DNA of 64,000 bases, taken from positions 141,366-205,365 of the forward strand of contig NZ_LMIA01000014.1 of assembly GCF_001428565.1 (NCBI RefSeq), written 5' to 3'. How positions within the stretch are numbered: position 1 is the stretch's first letter; every line of letters begins with the position of its first letter. Both the position numbers and the translations under genes were made by a program. The DNA comes from Nocardioides sp. Root190. GTDB lineage: Bacteria > Actinomycetota > Actinomycetes > Propionibacteriales > Nocardioidaceae. A model generated the notes under the pieces. That model was not told the DNA's origin. It was given only the letters and a program-made list of their open reading frames with translations, and made no database searches. This document shows positions 8,750 to 17,500 of the stretch, piece by piece.

Positions 8750-8790
8750 TTGACAAGCAACACAAACGGGCATAAAACAACATGAACACA
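8750..8790 (+). promoter_or_regulatory. fruR promoter with 10-bp phased repeats
   Basis: TTGACA at 8750-8755, a 17-base spacer and TAAAAC at 8773-8778 form a good vegetative promoter, predicting a 5' leader of about 25 bases. Over it lie three consecutive 10-base units, 8761-8790, each starting CA and rich in A: CACAAACGGG, CATAAAACAA, CATGAACACA. Direct repeats one helical turn apart suit a DeoR-type autoregulator; FruR binding is inference. Confidence 0.6.
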
Positions 8791-8809
8791 GATTCGTGAG
8801 GGAGGTCAC

Positions 8810-9577
8810 ATGTACGCGGAAGAGCGTCAGCAGGCCATTGGTCGGCAGGTCGCGGCACAGGGCCGCATGTCGGTCGCCGAGATCGCCGAGCGCTTCGACG
8901 TGACCACCGAGACGGTACGCCGTGACCTCACTGCTCTGGAACGCCTGGGCCTGCTGCGGCGGGTCCACGGTGGTGCGGTGCCGGCCTCCGCGCTCTCCAC
9001 CCTGGAGCCGGGGCTGCTGGAGCGCGACGCGGCCAACACCGAGGCCAAGTCCCGCATCGCCCGGGCGGCGCTCGACCAGCTGCCGCCCCCGGGGGCGTCC
9101 GTGCTCCTCGACGCGGGCAGCACGACCGGCCTCCTGGCCGACGTGCTGCCCGGGTCGCACCGCCTGGTCGTGTTCACCCACAGCGTCTCCATCGCGGCCC
9201 GGTTGGCCGGCAACGCCGGCATCGAGCTGCACCTGCTGCCCGGACGGGTCCGGCCGCACACCCACGCGGCCGTCGGCGCCGCCACCGTCGCCGCTGTCGG
9301 CACGCTGCGCGTGGACCTGGCCTTCGTGGGCGCCAACGGACTCAGTGCCGGCCACGGCCTCTCGACCCCGGACAGCGAGGAGGCCGCGACCAAGCGGTCC
9401 TTCGTGCTCGCCGCGGAACGCGTCGTCGCCCTGGTCGACTCCTCCAAGGTGGGCGTCGAGAGCGCCGTGCGCTTCGCGGGTCTCGACGAGGTGGACGCCC
9501 TGGTCACCGATGACGCGATCAGCGCGTCCGACCGCTCGACCTTCGTCAGGGCGGGCATGGAGGTGGTGTCGGCATGA
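8810..9577 (+). CDS. fruR: DeoR-family regulator of fructose utilisation
   Basis: A 255-residue repressor-type protein. The N-terminal DeoR helix-turn-helix is MSVAEIAERFDVTTETVRRDL, followed by RRVHGGAVPA at the domain junction. The C-terminal sugar-phosphate-binding domain has LLDAGSTTGLLADVLP and LAFVGANGLSAGHGLSTPD. It lies in an operon with fruK (ATGA overlap), so the effector is probably fructose 1-phosphate, as known for actinobacterial fructose regulators. The ATG at 8810 has GGGAGG seven bases upstream. Divergent ptsI shares its promoter region. Confidence 0.88.
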   Translation: MYAEERQQAIGRQVAAQGRMSVAEIAERFDVTTETVRRDLTALERLGLLRRVHGGAVPASALSTLEPGLLERDAANTEAKSRIARAALDQLPPPGASVLLDAGSTTGLLADVLPGSHRLVVFTHSVSIAARLAGNAGIELHLLPGRVRPHTHAAVGAATVAAVGTLRVDLAFVGANGLSAGHGLSTPDSEEAATKRSFVLAAERVVALVDSSKVGVESAVRFAGLDEVDALVTDDAISASDRSTFVRAGMEVVSA

Positions 9578-10563
9578 TCCTCACCGTCACGCCCAACCCC
9601 AGCATCGACCGCACCGTCGTCCTGCCCGAGGCCCTGCAGCGGGGCGAGGTCCAGCGCATCGCGGACGTGCTCGACCAGCCCGGGGGAAAGGGTGTCAACA
9701 TCTCCCGCGCCTGCGTCGTCGCCGGCATCGCCACCTGCGCCGTGCTCCCCGCAGCCTCCGACGACCCCTTCCTGCGTGAGCTCGACGACCTCGGGGTGCC
9801 CCACGACGCCGTACCCCCAGCCGGTCCGATGCGTGTCAACCTGACCCTGACCGAGCCCGACGGCACCACCACCAAGCTCAACGCGCCCGGAGCCACCGTC
9901 GCTGCCGCCGACCTCGACCAGCTCGCCCAGCGCGTGCTCGCCCGCGCCGACGACGGCTGGGTGGTGCTCGCGGGTTCGCTCCCACCCGGTGCGCCCGTCG
10001 ACTGGTACGCCGACCTGGCTGCGCTGCTGCGTGCCGCCGGCCGACGGGTCGCGGTCGACACGAGCGATGCCGCCCTCGCGGCCGTGGTGCGTGCCCTCGA
10101 GCCCGGCCGCGCCCCGTCCCTGCTCAAGCCGAACGCCGAGGAGCTCGCCTCCGTCGTCGGCGCGGACGTCGCCGACCTCGAGCGCGATCCCGGGCAGGTC
10201 GTCGCGGCTGCGCGCAGCCTGGTCGACCGGGGTGTCGGTGCGGTGCTGGCGACCCTCGGCGGAGCCGGAGCGGTCCTCGTCGACGCCACCGGTGCATGGC
10301 ACGCCACCGCGCCGCCGACCCGGGTCGTGAGCACCGTCGGTGCCGGCGACAGCAGCCTCTTCGGCTACCTCGCCGCCGATCTCCGGGGCGAGCCTGCGTC
10401 CGCACGGCTGGCCTGCGCGGTCGCCCACGGCAGTGCCGCTGCCGGTCTCCCGGGCACCACGGTGCCCGGTCCGCACGACGTACGGATCCACGACGTACGG
10501 GTCCGCACCCTCGACTCCACGAGCCCCGCCACCCACGAAGGAGATCCCTCATGGCAGAGCTGA
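9574..10563 (+). CDS. fruK: 1-phosphofructokinase
   Basis: A 329-residue PfkB-family sugar kinase that converts fructose 1-phosphate to fructose 1,6-bisphosphate with ATP. Visible signatures: N-terminal VTPNPSIDRT, the substrate-lid motif GGKGVNISRA near residue 30, and the C-terminal anion hole with catalytic Asp in TVGAGDSSLFGYLAA. The start codon overlaps the fruR stop as ATGA, indicating translational coupling. Its 3' end overlaps fruA by 13 bases. Substrate assignment rests on the operon: the FruA permease makes fructose 1-phosphate. Confidence 0.93.
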   Translation: MILTVTPNPSIDRTVVLPEALQRGEVQRIADVLDQPGGKGVNISRACVVAGIATCAVLPAASDDPFLRELDDLGVPHDAVPPAGPMRVNLTLTEPDGTTTKLNAPGATVAAADLDQLAQRVLARADDGWVVLAGSLPPGAPVDWYADLAALLRAAGRRVAVDTSDAALAAVVRALEPGRAPSLLKPNAEELASVVGADVADLERDPGQVVAAARSLVDRGVGAVLATLGGAGAVLVDATGAWHATAPPTRVVSTVGAGDSSLFGYLAADLRGEPASARLACAVAHGSAAAGLPGTTVPGPHDVRIHDVRVRTLDSTSPATHEGDPSWQS

Positions 10564-12614
10564 TGACCACCACCCTGGTCAGCCTCGACGACCACCTCGG
10601 CACCGACAAGGACGCCGTCATCGCGGCCCTCGCCGATCGCGTCACCGCGGCCGGTCGGGCCACCGACGTCGACCAGCTCCGGGCGGACCTCTCCGCCCGG
10701 GAGGCGAAGTCGTCGACGGGGATGAAGAACGGCATCGCCATCCCGCACTGCCGTTCGGTCGCCGTCACCGAGCCGACCCTGGCCTTCGCCCGGCTCGCGC
10801 CGGGTGTCGACTTCGGGGCGAAGGACGGGGCGGCCGACCTGGTCTTCCTGATCGCCGCCCCCGAGGGCGGTGGCAACGCCCACCTCCAGATCCTCGCGAA
10901 GCTCGCGCGCTCCCTGGTCAAGGCCGAGTTCACCGACGCGCTGCGCTCGGCGAGCACCCCCGAGGAGGTCGTCGCCATCGTGCGCGCCGCCGTGACCCCT
11001 CCGGCCGACGCAGCGCCGTCGCCGGCCGAGGAGCCGGTGAGCGAGACGCCCGCGGTACGCCGTCGCCTGGTCGCCGTCACGTCCTGCCCGACCGGTATCG
11101 CGCACACCTACATGGCCGCGGAGGCCCTCGAGGCTGCGGCAGCGCGGGCCGGCGTGGACATCGCCGTCGAGACCCAGGGCTCTGCCGGGGCCAAGCCGCT
11201 CGCGCAGGCCACGATCGATGCCGCCGACGCCGTCGTCTTCGCGACCGACGTGGGTGTGCGGGACAAGCACCGCTTCGCGGGCAAGCCCGTCGTCGCGTCC
11301 GGCGTGAAGCGTCCGATCGACGACGGCGACGCCGTCATCGCCGACGCACTGCGCGCGATCACGGACCCGCGCGCCAAGCGGGTCGAGGGCACGGCGGGGG
11401 CCGCTGCGGCCGCCGACGACGGGGGAGCGGGGGAGTCCTGGGGGGCCCGCGCCCGCCGGGTGCTGATGACCGGTGTGTCCTACATGATCCCGTTCGTCGC
11501 CGCGGGCGGGCTGCTCATCGCACTCGGCTTCCTGCTCGGCGGCTACGACAGCGCCAACGTCGCCGGCGACATCCTCGTCCAGCACAGCCTCTTCGACCCG
11601 CCGTCGCCGTCGGCGTACGGCCTGGACCACGTCGCCTTCGGGTCGGGCGTGATGCTCTACCTCGGCGTGCTGCTGTTCGTGATCGGGAAGGCGGCCTTTG
11701 CGCTGTTCGTCCCGGCCCTGGCGGGCTACATCGCCTACGCGATCGCCGACCGTCCCGGCCTGGCGCCCGGCTTCATCATGGGAGCGCTGGCCACCAACAT
11801 CGTCGGCTTCGCCGCCGAGGACGGCACCACCGCACCCCAGACGGGATTCATCGGCGCGATCGTCGGTGGCGTGCTCGCCGGTGTCATCGCCCTGTGGGTC
11901 TCGCGTCGCACGGTGCCGACCTGGGCCCGCGGCCTGATGCCCGTGCTCGTCGTCCCGCTCGTCACCAGCATCGTCGCCGGACTCGCCATGCTCCTCCTGC
12001 TCGGACGCCCGATCACCTGGCTGATGGAGCGCCTCAACGACGGCCTCGACGGCATGAGCGGGTCCAACGCGGTCATCCTCGGCGTGGTGCTCGGCATGAT
12101 GATGGCCTTCGACATGGGCGGTCCGCTCAACAAGGTCGCCTACAGCTTCGCGGTCGTGGGCATCGGTGGCGCGAGCCTGGCCAGCGACGCACCGGAGCTG
12201 AAGATCATGGCGGCGGTCATGCTCGCCGGGATGGTCCCGCCCCTGGCCATGGCGCTGGCCACGGTCCTCCGGCCGGCACTGTTCACCCCGTCCGAGCGGG
12301 AGAACGGCAAGGCCGCCTGGCTGCTCGGCGCCTCCTTCATCTCCGAGGGCGCGATCCCGTTCGCTGCCGCCGACCCGTTGCGGGTCATCCCGTCGGTCGT
12401 CCTGGGCAGTGCCGTGACCGGTGGCCTGGCCGAGGCGCTCGACGTCAGCCTGCGCGCGCCGCACGGCGGCATCTTCGTGCTGTTCGCCGTCGACGGTGTG
12501 GTGGGCTTCTTCATCGCCCTCGTCGCCGGTGTGGCCGTGGCCGCCGCCACGGTCGTCGCCCTCAAGTCCATGGGGCGTCCGGTGCCGGTCGAGCCCGAGC
12601 TCGCCTCCGTCTGA
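10551..12614 (+). CDS. fruA: PTS fructose transporter subunit IIABC
   Basis: A 687-residue fused permease that imports fructose and phosphorylates it at C1. EIIA occupies about residues 1-150, with phospho-His66 in IAIPHCRSV. EIIB (about 171-275) starts at RRLVAVTSCPTGIAHTYMAA with phospho-Cys179. EIIC (about 305-680) has roughly nine hydrophobic segments beginning GVSYMIPFVAAGGLLIALGF. An Ala/Pro/Glu linker joins IIA and IIB. The ATG at 10551 follows GAAGGAG and lies inside the end of fruK; longer in-frame extensions would run deep into fruK. HPr is encoded 35 bases downstream. Confidence 0.93.
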   Translation: MAELMTTTLVSLDDHLGTDKDAVIAALADRVTAAGRATDVDQLRADLSAREAKSSTGMKNGIAIPHCRSVAVTEPTLAFARLAPGVDFGAKDGAADLVFLIAAPEGGGNAHLQILAKLARSLVKAEFTDALRSASTPEEVVAIVRAAVTPPADAAPSPAEEPVSETPAVRRRLVAVTSCPTGIAHTYMAAEALEAAAARAGVDIAVETQGSAGAKPLAQATIDAADAVVFATDVGVRDKHRFAGKPVVASGVKRPIDDGDAVIADALRAITDPRAKRVEGTAGAAAAADDGGAGESWGARARRVLMTGVSYMIPFVAAGGLLIALGFLLGGYDSANVAGDILVQHSLFDPPSPSAYGLDHVAFGSGVMLYLGVLLFVIGKAAFALFVPALAGYIAYAIADRPGLAPGFIMGALATNIVGFAAEDGTTAPQTGFIGAIVGGVLAGVIALWVSRRTVPTWARGLMPVLVVPLVTSIVAGLAMLLLLGRPITWLMERLNDGLDGMSGSNAVILGVVLGMMMAFDMGGPLNKVAYSFAVVGIGGASLASDAPELKIMAAVMLAGMVPPLAMALATVLRPALFTPSERENGKAAWLLGASFISEGAIPFAAADPLRVIPSVVLGSAVTGGLAEALDVSLRAPHGGIFVLFAVDGVVGFFIALVAGVAVAAATVVALKSMGRPVPVEPELASV

Positions 12615-12649
12615 TCCCGTCCCTGCAGCTCCATCGAGAGGAACCATCC

Positions 12650-12910
12650 ATGCACACCGTGACCGTCACCGTCGGCTCCGCCGTCGGCCTGCACGCCCGT
12701 CCCGCCGCGATCATCTCCGAGGCAGCCGAGGAGCTCGGCTCCGAGGTCCTGATCGCGATCCCCGGCGACGAGGGCGTCGACGCCAGCTCGGCGCTGATGA
12801 TCATGACGCTGGGCGCCGGGAACGGCGACCGGGTCGAGGTGTCCGGCGAGGTCGAGAGCGACGTGGCGGCGATCGCCGCGCTGGTCGAGCAGGACCTCGA
12901 CGCCGAGTAG
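12650..12910 (+). CDS. ptsH: Phosphocarrier protein HPr
   Basis: An 86-residue phosphate shuttle between Enzyme I and the EIIA domain of FruA. Active-site His15 lies in GLHARPAA, and Ser46 is in the DASSALMIM helix, the position of regulatory phosphorylation in Firmicutes. Actinobacteria generally lack HPr kinase, so Ser46 is probably not used that way. The ATG at 12650 follows GAGAGGAACC. As last gene of fruR-fruK-fruA-ptsH, with ptsI divergent, it completes the general PTS components at one locus. Confidence 0.94.
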   Translation: MHTVTVTVGSAVGLHARPAAIISEAAEELGSEVLIAIPGDEGVDASSALMIMTLGAGNGDRVEVSGEVESDVAAIAALVEQDLDAE

Positions 12911-12917
12911 CCGGACC

Positions 12918-12989
12918 TGCGGTTTGGTCCCAAACCGCATGCTGCGGGGCCGAATTGCTGCGGTTTGGGACCAAACCGCATCAATTCGG
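12918..12989. repeat. Two reverse-complementary 22-bp palindromes, probable bidirectional terminator
   Basis: At 12918-12939 arms TGCGGTTTGG and CCAAACCGCA flank TC. At 12959-12980 the same arms flank GA, so the second unit is the exact reverse complement of the first. The second is extended by ccgaattg (12950-12957) and caattcgg (12982-12989) into a 40-base hairpin. It lies between the convergent ptsH and decarboxylase-like genes. Confidence 0.7.
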
Positions 12990-12998
12990 AACCAGACG

Positions 12999-13604
12999 TC
13001 AGTCGAACGCCAGCCGGAAGCCCGCCATCCGGAACGACCCGAGCTGCCGGGCCTGGTTCATGAAGCCCAGCGGACCCTCGCTCGCGAAGGACCAACGGGC
13101 GCGGCAGGGGAGTGCCTTGGCGTTGCCCTTCATGACCACGTCTGCCGTCTCCGGGTGCTCGGCGATGCCGGGCTGCTCGACGAGGCCGGTGAAGGGCACG
13201 CGTACGGCGGCGCGGGACACGTCGGTGAAGTGCGCCTCTGCGATCGGGCGGCGCTCGTAGGTCGCCGTCCAGTCGGTCGAGGTCACCGGACCACGGAAGC
13301 TGCTGTCCATGTCGAAGTCGCAGAGCTGCTTCGGGATCGCCCACAGCTCGCGACCGCCGGCCTGCGAGATCTCGGAGTCGACCCAGATGTCGGTGATGGA
13401 GACCGCGCCCTTGCCGGCGCGGTTCTTCGTCGTCCGGGCCACCAGGAGCTCGTGGTAGGTCAGCGGGCTCGGGTCGTCGTAGGACACGAGCGCCACGCCG
13501 TAGTTGCCGGCCGGGTGCCGCTCGTCGACGTCCTCGCGCAGGCGGAAGACCGAGAGCCAGAGCGACCCGTGCATGTGCCACGGTGCCGGGGGGTAGGACG
13601 TCAT
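12999..13604 (-). CDS. Acetoacetate decarboxylase-like protein
   Basis: A 201-residue protein resembling the acetoacetate decarboxylase (ADC) superfamily. After the N-terminal strand HMHGSLWLSVF come TYHELLVAR and the segment ELWAIPKQLCDF, where Lys92 sits where ADC enzymes carry their Schiff-base lysine (GYPKK-like motif). True decarboxylases are somewhat longer and need a flanking second Lys, which is Gln here. Activity may therefore be altered, as in other ADC-superfamily enzymes. The start codon overlaps the stop of the upstream gene as ATGA, so both belong to one operon and are likely to act together. Confidence 0.65.
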   Translation of the reverse strand: MTSYPPAPWHMHGSLWLSVFRLREDVDERHPAGNYGVALVSYDDPSPLTYHELLVARTTKNRAGKGAVSITDIWVDSEISQAGGRELWAIPKQLCDFDMDSSFRGPVTSTDWTATYERRPIAEAHFTDVSRAAVRVPFTGLVEQPGIAEHPETADVVMKGNAKALPCRARWSFASEGPLGFMNQARQLGSFRMAGFRLAFD

Positions 13605-14290
13605 TCCTGTGCTCCGCTCGTGCCCGTGCCGTCCTCGACGAACAGCTGGGCGGTGTGTTCGATCTCGGCCTCCAAGGCGGCCGGAAGTCCGTCGGTGAGC
13701 TCGTCCGCGATCGGGCTGCTCTCGCGCGGCCCGAGGCCGGCCGCAGCACGCTCGATCGCCGCGCCCACGTCGATCAGCGTGGCGGCGCGGACGTAGGGCT
13801 GGGTGAGCTCGCGGGCGACGTACTTCGCCACGAACCGGCGCAGCTCGCCCTCGACGTTGGCGGCCTTGCTGGTCAGTGAGGCGCGCAGTCCCTGGGCCTT
13901 GAGCCGCACGGTCACCTGGGCGGCCTGCGGCGGCGTCACCTCGAGCTCGATCGCGAGGTCGTCGCGCGCGTGGGCACTGATCACCAGGGGCAGGGTGATG
14001 TCGGCGTCGAAGTTCTGCTTGTCCATGCCGAGGTCGATGCTGAATTTCAGCGCGACCGGCAGGTCGACGTGGAACGTGACCGGCTCGCCGCCGACCCGCT
14101 GGCCGGTCGCGGTGCCGATCTGACCGGTCGCCCTCACCTTGGCGATGCGACCGGGGCCGACACCGATCGGGCCGACGTCGATCGGCCGCCCGGACAGCAC
14201 GTTCACGCCCGCCAGCACCCGTTCGGCCGTGACGGCCGAGGCGAAGAACCGCTCGCCCCAGGCTGCGTAGTCGATGTGTCCCTCGCTCAC
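13601..14290 (-). CDS. Conserved hypothetical protein, 229 residues
   Basis: I do not recognise a named family. The sequence alternates predicted beta strands (IAKVRATGQIGTATG, VTFHVDLPVALKFSIDL, LAIELEVTPPQAAQVTVRLK) with a C-terminal helical part carrying RRFVAKYVARELTQPYV. This suggests a soluble mostly-beta lipid- or polymer-binding fold, possibly SRPBCC/LEA-like; that is inference. No signal peptide or membrane segment is seen. The start is the GTG at 14290. Coupling to the downstream decarboxylase-like gene by an ATGA overlap is the only functional clue. Confidence 0.65.
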   Translation of the reverse strand: MSEGHIDYAAWGERFFASAVTAERVLAGVNVLSGRPIDVGPIGVGPGRIAKVRATGQIGTATGQRVGGEPVTFHVDLPVALKFSIDLGMDKQNFDADITLPLVISAHARDDLAIELEVTPPQAAQVTVRLKAQGLRASLTSKAANVEGELRRFVAKYVARELTQPYVRAATLIDVGAAIERAAAGLGPRESSPIADELTDGLPAALEAEIEHTAQLFVEDGTGTSGAQE

Positions 14291-14329
14291 CGGGCAGACA
14301 CTAGTGGTCAGCGCGTCCGGAGACGCGGA

Positions 14330-14367
14330 ACGGGCCCCGGAGGGGAGTGATCTCCTCCGGGGCCCGT
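14330..14367 (-). terminator. 14-bp perfect stem hairpin after kgd and its small partner
   Basis: Arms 14330-14343 (acgggccccggagg) and 14354-14367 are exact reverse complements with a 10-base loop. The hairpin lies 22 bases past the stop of the last gene of the kgd unit. No strong U-run follows, as is common in high-G+C actinobacteria. Confidence 0.65.
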
Positions 14368-14389
14368 CGCGGTGGTGCTCGAGTGGCGC

Positions 14390-14566
14390 TCAGTCCTCCG
14401 GGTCGTCGAGCCGGGCCAGCCAGGTGGCGAAGCGCTCGATCGGGACCTCGAAGTCCGGGTGGATGTCGACGAACTCGCTCAACCGCTCGCTGAGCCACGC
14501 CAGGGTGACCTCGTCGTCACCTCGGCGCTTCTCGAGCTCCTCGATCCCTCGGTCGGTGAAGTACAT
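14390..14566 (-). CDS. 58-residue protein coupled to kgd (DUF6104-like)
   Basis: A short open frame, easily missed, begins MYFTDRGIEELEKRRGDDEV and ends LARLDDPED. It starts one base after the kgd stop (TGA-G-ATG), so translation is probably coupled. The protein is charged, with two predicted helices (residues 6-14 and 20-34) and a C-terminal helix ERFATWLARL. It contains conserved-looking Trp and Phe core residues. Small proteins of this look lie downstream of the 2-oxoglutarate dehydrogenase gene in other actinobacteria and are, from memory, catalogued as DUF6104. A role as a subunit or assembly partner of Kgd is inference. Confidence 0.78.
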   Translation of the reverse strand: MYFTDRGIEELEKRRGDDEVTLAWLSERLSEFVDIHPDFEVPIERFATWLARLDDPED

Positions 14567-14567
14567 C

Positions 14568-17500
14568 TCAGCTGAAGGCCTTGTCGATCAGCACGCGTGC
14601 CTCTTCGAGGTGACGCTTGGCCGTGCCGACCGCCGTGGTGGAGGAGGAGGCCCGGGTGATCGGCTCGATCTCGCGTCCCAGCTGCGGGATCACGTTGAGG
14701 TGGTACGACGGCCACGGACCCTGGTTGAACGGCTCGTCCTGGACCCACTTGACCTTGGCGCCGGGGTACTTGTCGAGCTCGGCCCGGATCTCCTCGACCG
14801 GCCACGGGTAGAGCTGCTCGACCCGGACGATCGCGACGTCGTCGCGGTTCGTCTTCTGACGCTCGACCACGAGGTCCCAGGTGAGACGGCCCGACACCAG
14901 CAGGACGGTGCCCACCTCGGACGGGTCCACCTTGTCGTCGCTGATCACGGCACGGAAGGAGCCGGTGGTGAAGTCGTCGGGCTGCGACGCGGCCTCCTTG
15001 CGCTTCAGCATCGACTTGGGCGTGAACACGATGAGCGGCTTGTGCTCGCCGCCCAGCGAGTGCTGGCGCAGCAGGTGGAAGTACGACGCGGGGCAGGACG
15101 GCTGGGCCACCACCATCGCCTCGTCGGCGCACAGGGTGAGGAAGCGCTCGATGCGCGCGGAGGAGTGGTCGGCCCCCTGGCCCTCGTAGCCGTGCGGCAG
15201 CAGCAGCACGACGCCGGAGTCCTGGCCCCACTTGGTCTTGCCCGCGGAGATGTACTCGTCGATGACCGACTGGGCGCCGTTGACGAAGTCGCCGAACTGG
15301 GCCTCCCAGAGGACCAGGGCCTCGGGGCGCGCCACCGAGTAGCCGTACTCGAACCCGAGCGCGGCGTACTCCGAGAGCAGGCTGTCGTAGACGTGGAACT
15401 TGGCCTGGTCCTCGGTGAGGTTGGCCAGCGGCGTCCACTCGTCGGCGTTGTGACGGTCGATGACCGTCGCGAAGCGCGACACGAACGTGCCGCGTCGCGA
15501 GTCCTGGCCGGCCAGGCGCACCGGACGACCCTCCATGAGCAGCGAGCCGAAGGCGAGGATCTCGCCGGTGCCCCAGTCGATCGGGCCGTCGGTGATCGCC
15601 GCGGCCCTGCGCTGGAGCTGCGGCATCACCTTCGGGTGGACGGTGAAGCCGTCCGGCGGCGAGACGTAGGCGTCGGAGATCCGCTTGAGGACCTCGCGGC
15701 TCACCGCGGTCTCGGTCTCGCCGTCGGGCTTGTCCGGGTAGTCCGGGACGGTGGTCCACTCGTCGGGCTTCGTGTCGGCCTCGCGGACCTCGGTGAAGAC
15801 CCGCTCCAGCTGGAGCTGGTAGTCGCGCAGGACCTGCTCGGCCTCCTCGATCGTGATGTCGCCACGACCGATGAGGGACTCGGTGTAGAGCTTGCGCACC
15901 GAGCGCTTCTGCTCGATCAGGTCGTACATCAGCGGCTGCGTGTACGACGGGTCGTCGCCCTCGTTGTGACCGCGGCGGCGGTAGCAGACGAGGTCGATGA
16001 CGACGTCGCTCTTGAACGTCTGGCGGTACTCGAAGGCCAGCCGCGCGACGCGGATGCAGGCCTCCGGGTCGTCACCGTTGACGTGGAAGATCGGCGCCTG
16101 CACCATCCGGGCGACGTCGGTGCAGTAGAGCGTGGAGCGCGACGAGCCCGGCGAGGTGGTGAAGCCGACCTGGTTGTTGATGACCAGGTGGATCGTGCCG
16201 CCCGTGCGGTAGCCGCGCAGCTGCGAGAGGTTGAGCGTCTCGGCCACGACGCCCTGGCCGGCGAAGGCCGCGTCACCGTGGAGGAGGACCGGCAGGACCG
16301 GGAACTTCTCTCCCTGGTTGAGCACGTCCTGCTTGGCGCGGGCGATGCCCTCGAGCACCGGGTCGACCGTCTCGAGGTGCGAGGGGTTCGCGGCGACGGA
16401 GACCTTGATGGTCTCGCCGGTGCCCGCGATGAAGGCACCCTCGGCGCCGAGGTGGTACTTCACGTCCCCGGAGCCCTGGACCGTGCGCGGGTCGATGTTG
16501 CCCTCGAACTCGCGGAAGATCTGGTTGTAGGACTTGCCGACGATGTTGGCCAGGATGTTGAGGCGGCCACGGTGGGCCATGCCGATCGCGACCTCGTCGA
16601 GCCCGACCTGGGCGGCGGCCTCCGCGATCTCGTCGACGACGGGGACCGTGGTCTCACCGCCCTCGAGGCTGAAGCGCTTCTGGCCGACGAACTTGGTCTG
16701 CAGGAAGGTTTCGAAGGCCTCGGCCTGGTTGAGTTTGAGCAGGATCCGCAGCTGCTCCTCGCGAGGCGGCTTGGTGTGCGGCTGCTCGACGCGCTCCTGG
16801 ATCCAGCGGCGCTGCTCCGGGTCCATGATGTGCATGTACTCGATGCCGGTGGTGCGGCAGTAGGAGTCACGCAGGATGCCCAGGATGTGGCGCAGCTTCA
16901 TGAAGCGGCGGTCGCCCCCGCCGAAGGAGCCGGTCGGGAACTCGCGGTCGAGGTCCCACAGCGTCAGGCCGTGCGACTCGATCCGGAGGTCCGGGTGGCT
17001 GCGCTGCTTGTACTCCAGCGGGTCGGTGTCGGCCATCAGGTGACCGCGGACCCGGTAGGCGTGGATCAGCTCGAGGATCCGGGCCTGCTTGTCGATCTCG
17101 TCGTCGTGCGACGTCGCGACGTCGGAGTTCCAGCGGATCGGCTCGTAGGGGATCCGCAGGGCACGGAAGATCTCGTCGTAGAAACCGTCCTGGCCGAGGA
17201 TGTACTTGTGCACCTGGCCGAGGAACTCGCCCGACTGGGCACCCTGGATCACGCGGTGGTCGTAGGTCGAGGTCATCGTCATGATGCGCGAGATCGCGTT
17301 GCGCGCGATCGTCTCCTCGGACGCGCCCTGGAACTCAGGCGGGTGGTCCATCGAGCCGACACCGATGATCGCGGCCTGGCCCTGCATCAGGCGCGGCACG
17401 GAGTTGTTGGTGCCCAGGCCACCCACGTTGGTGAGGCTGACCGTCGTACCGGAGTAGTCCTCCATGGTCAGCTTGTTGTCCTTGGCCTTGCGCACGATCT

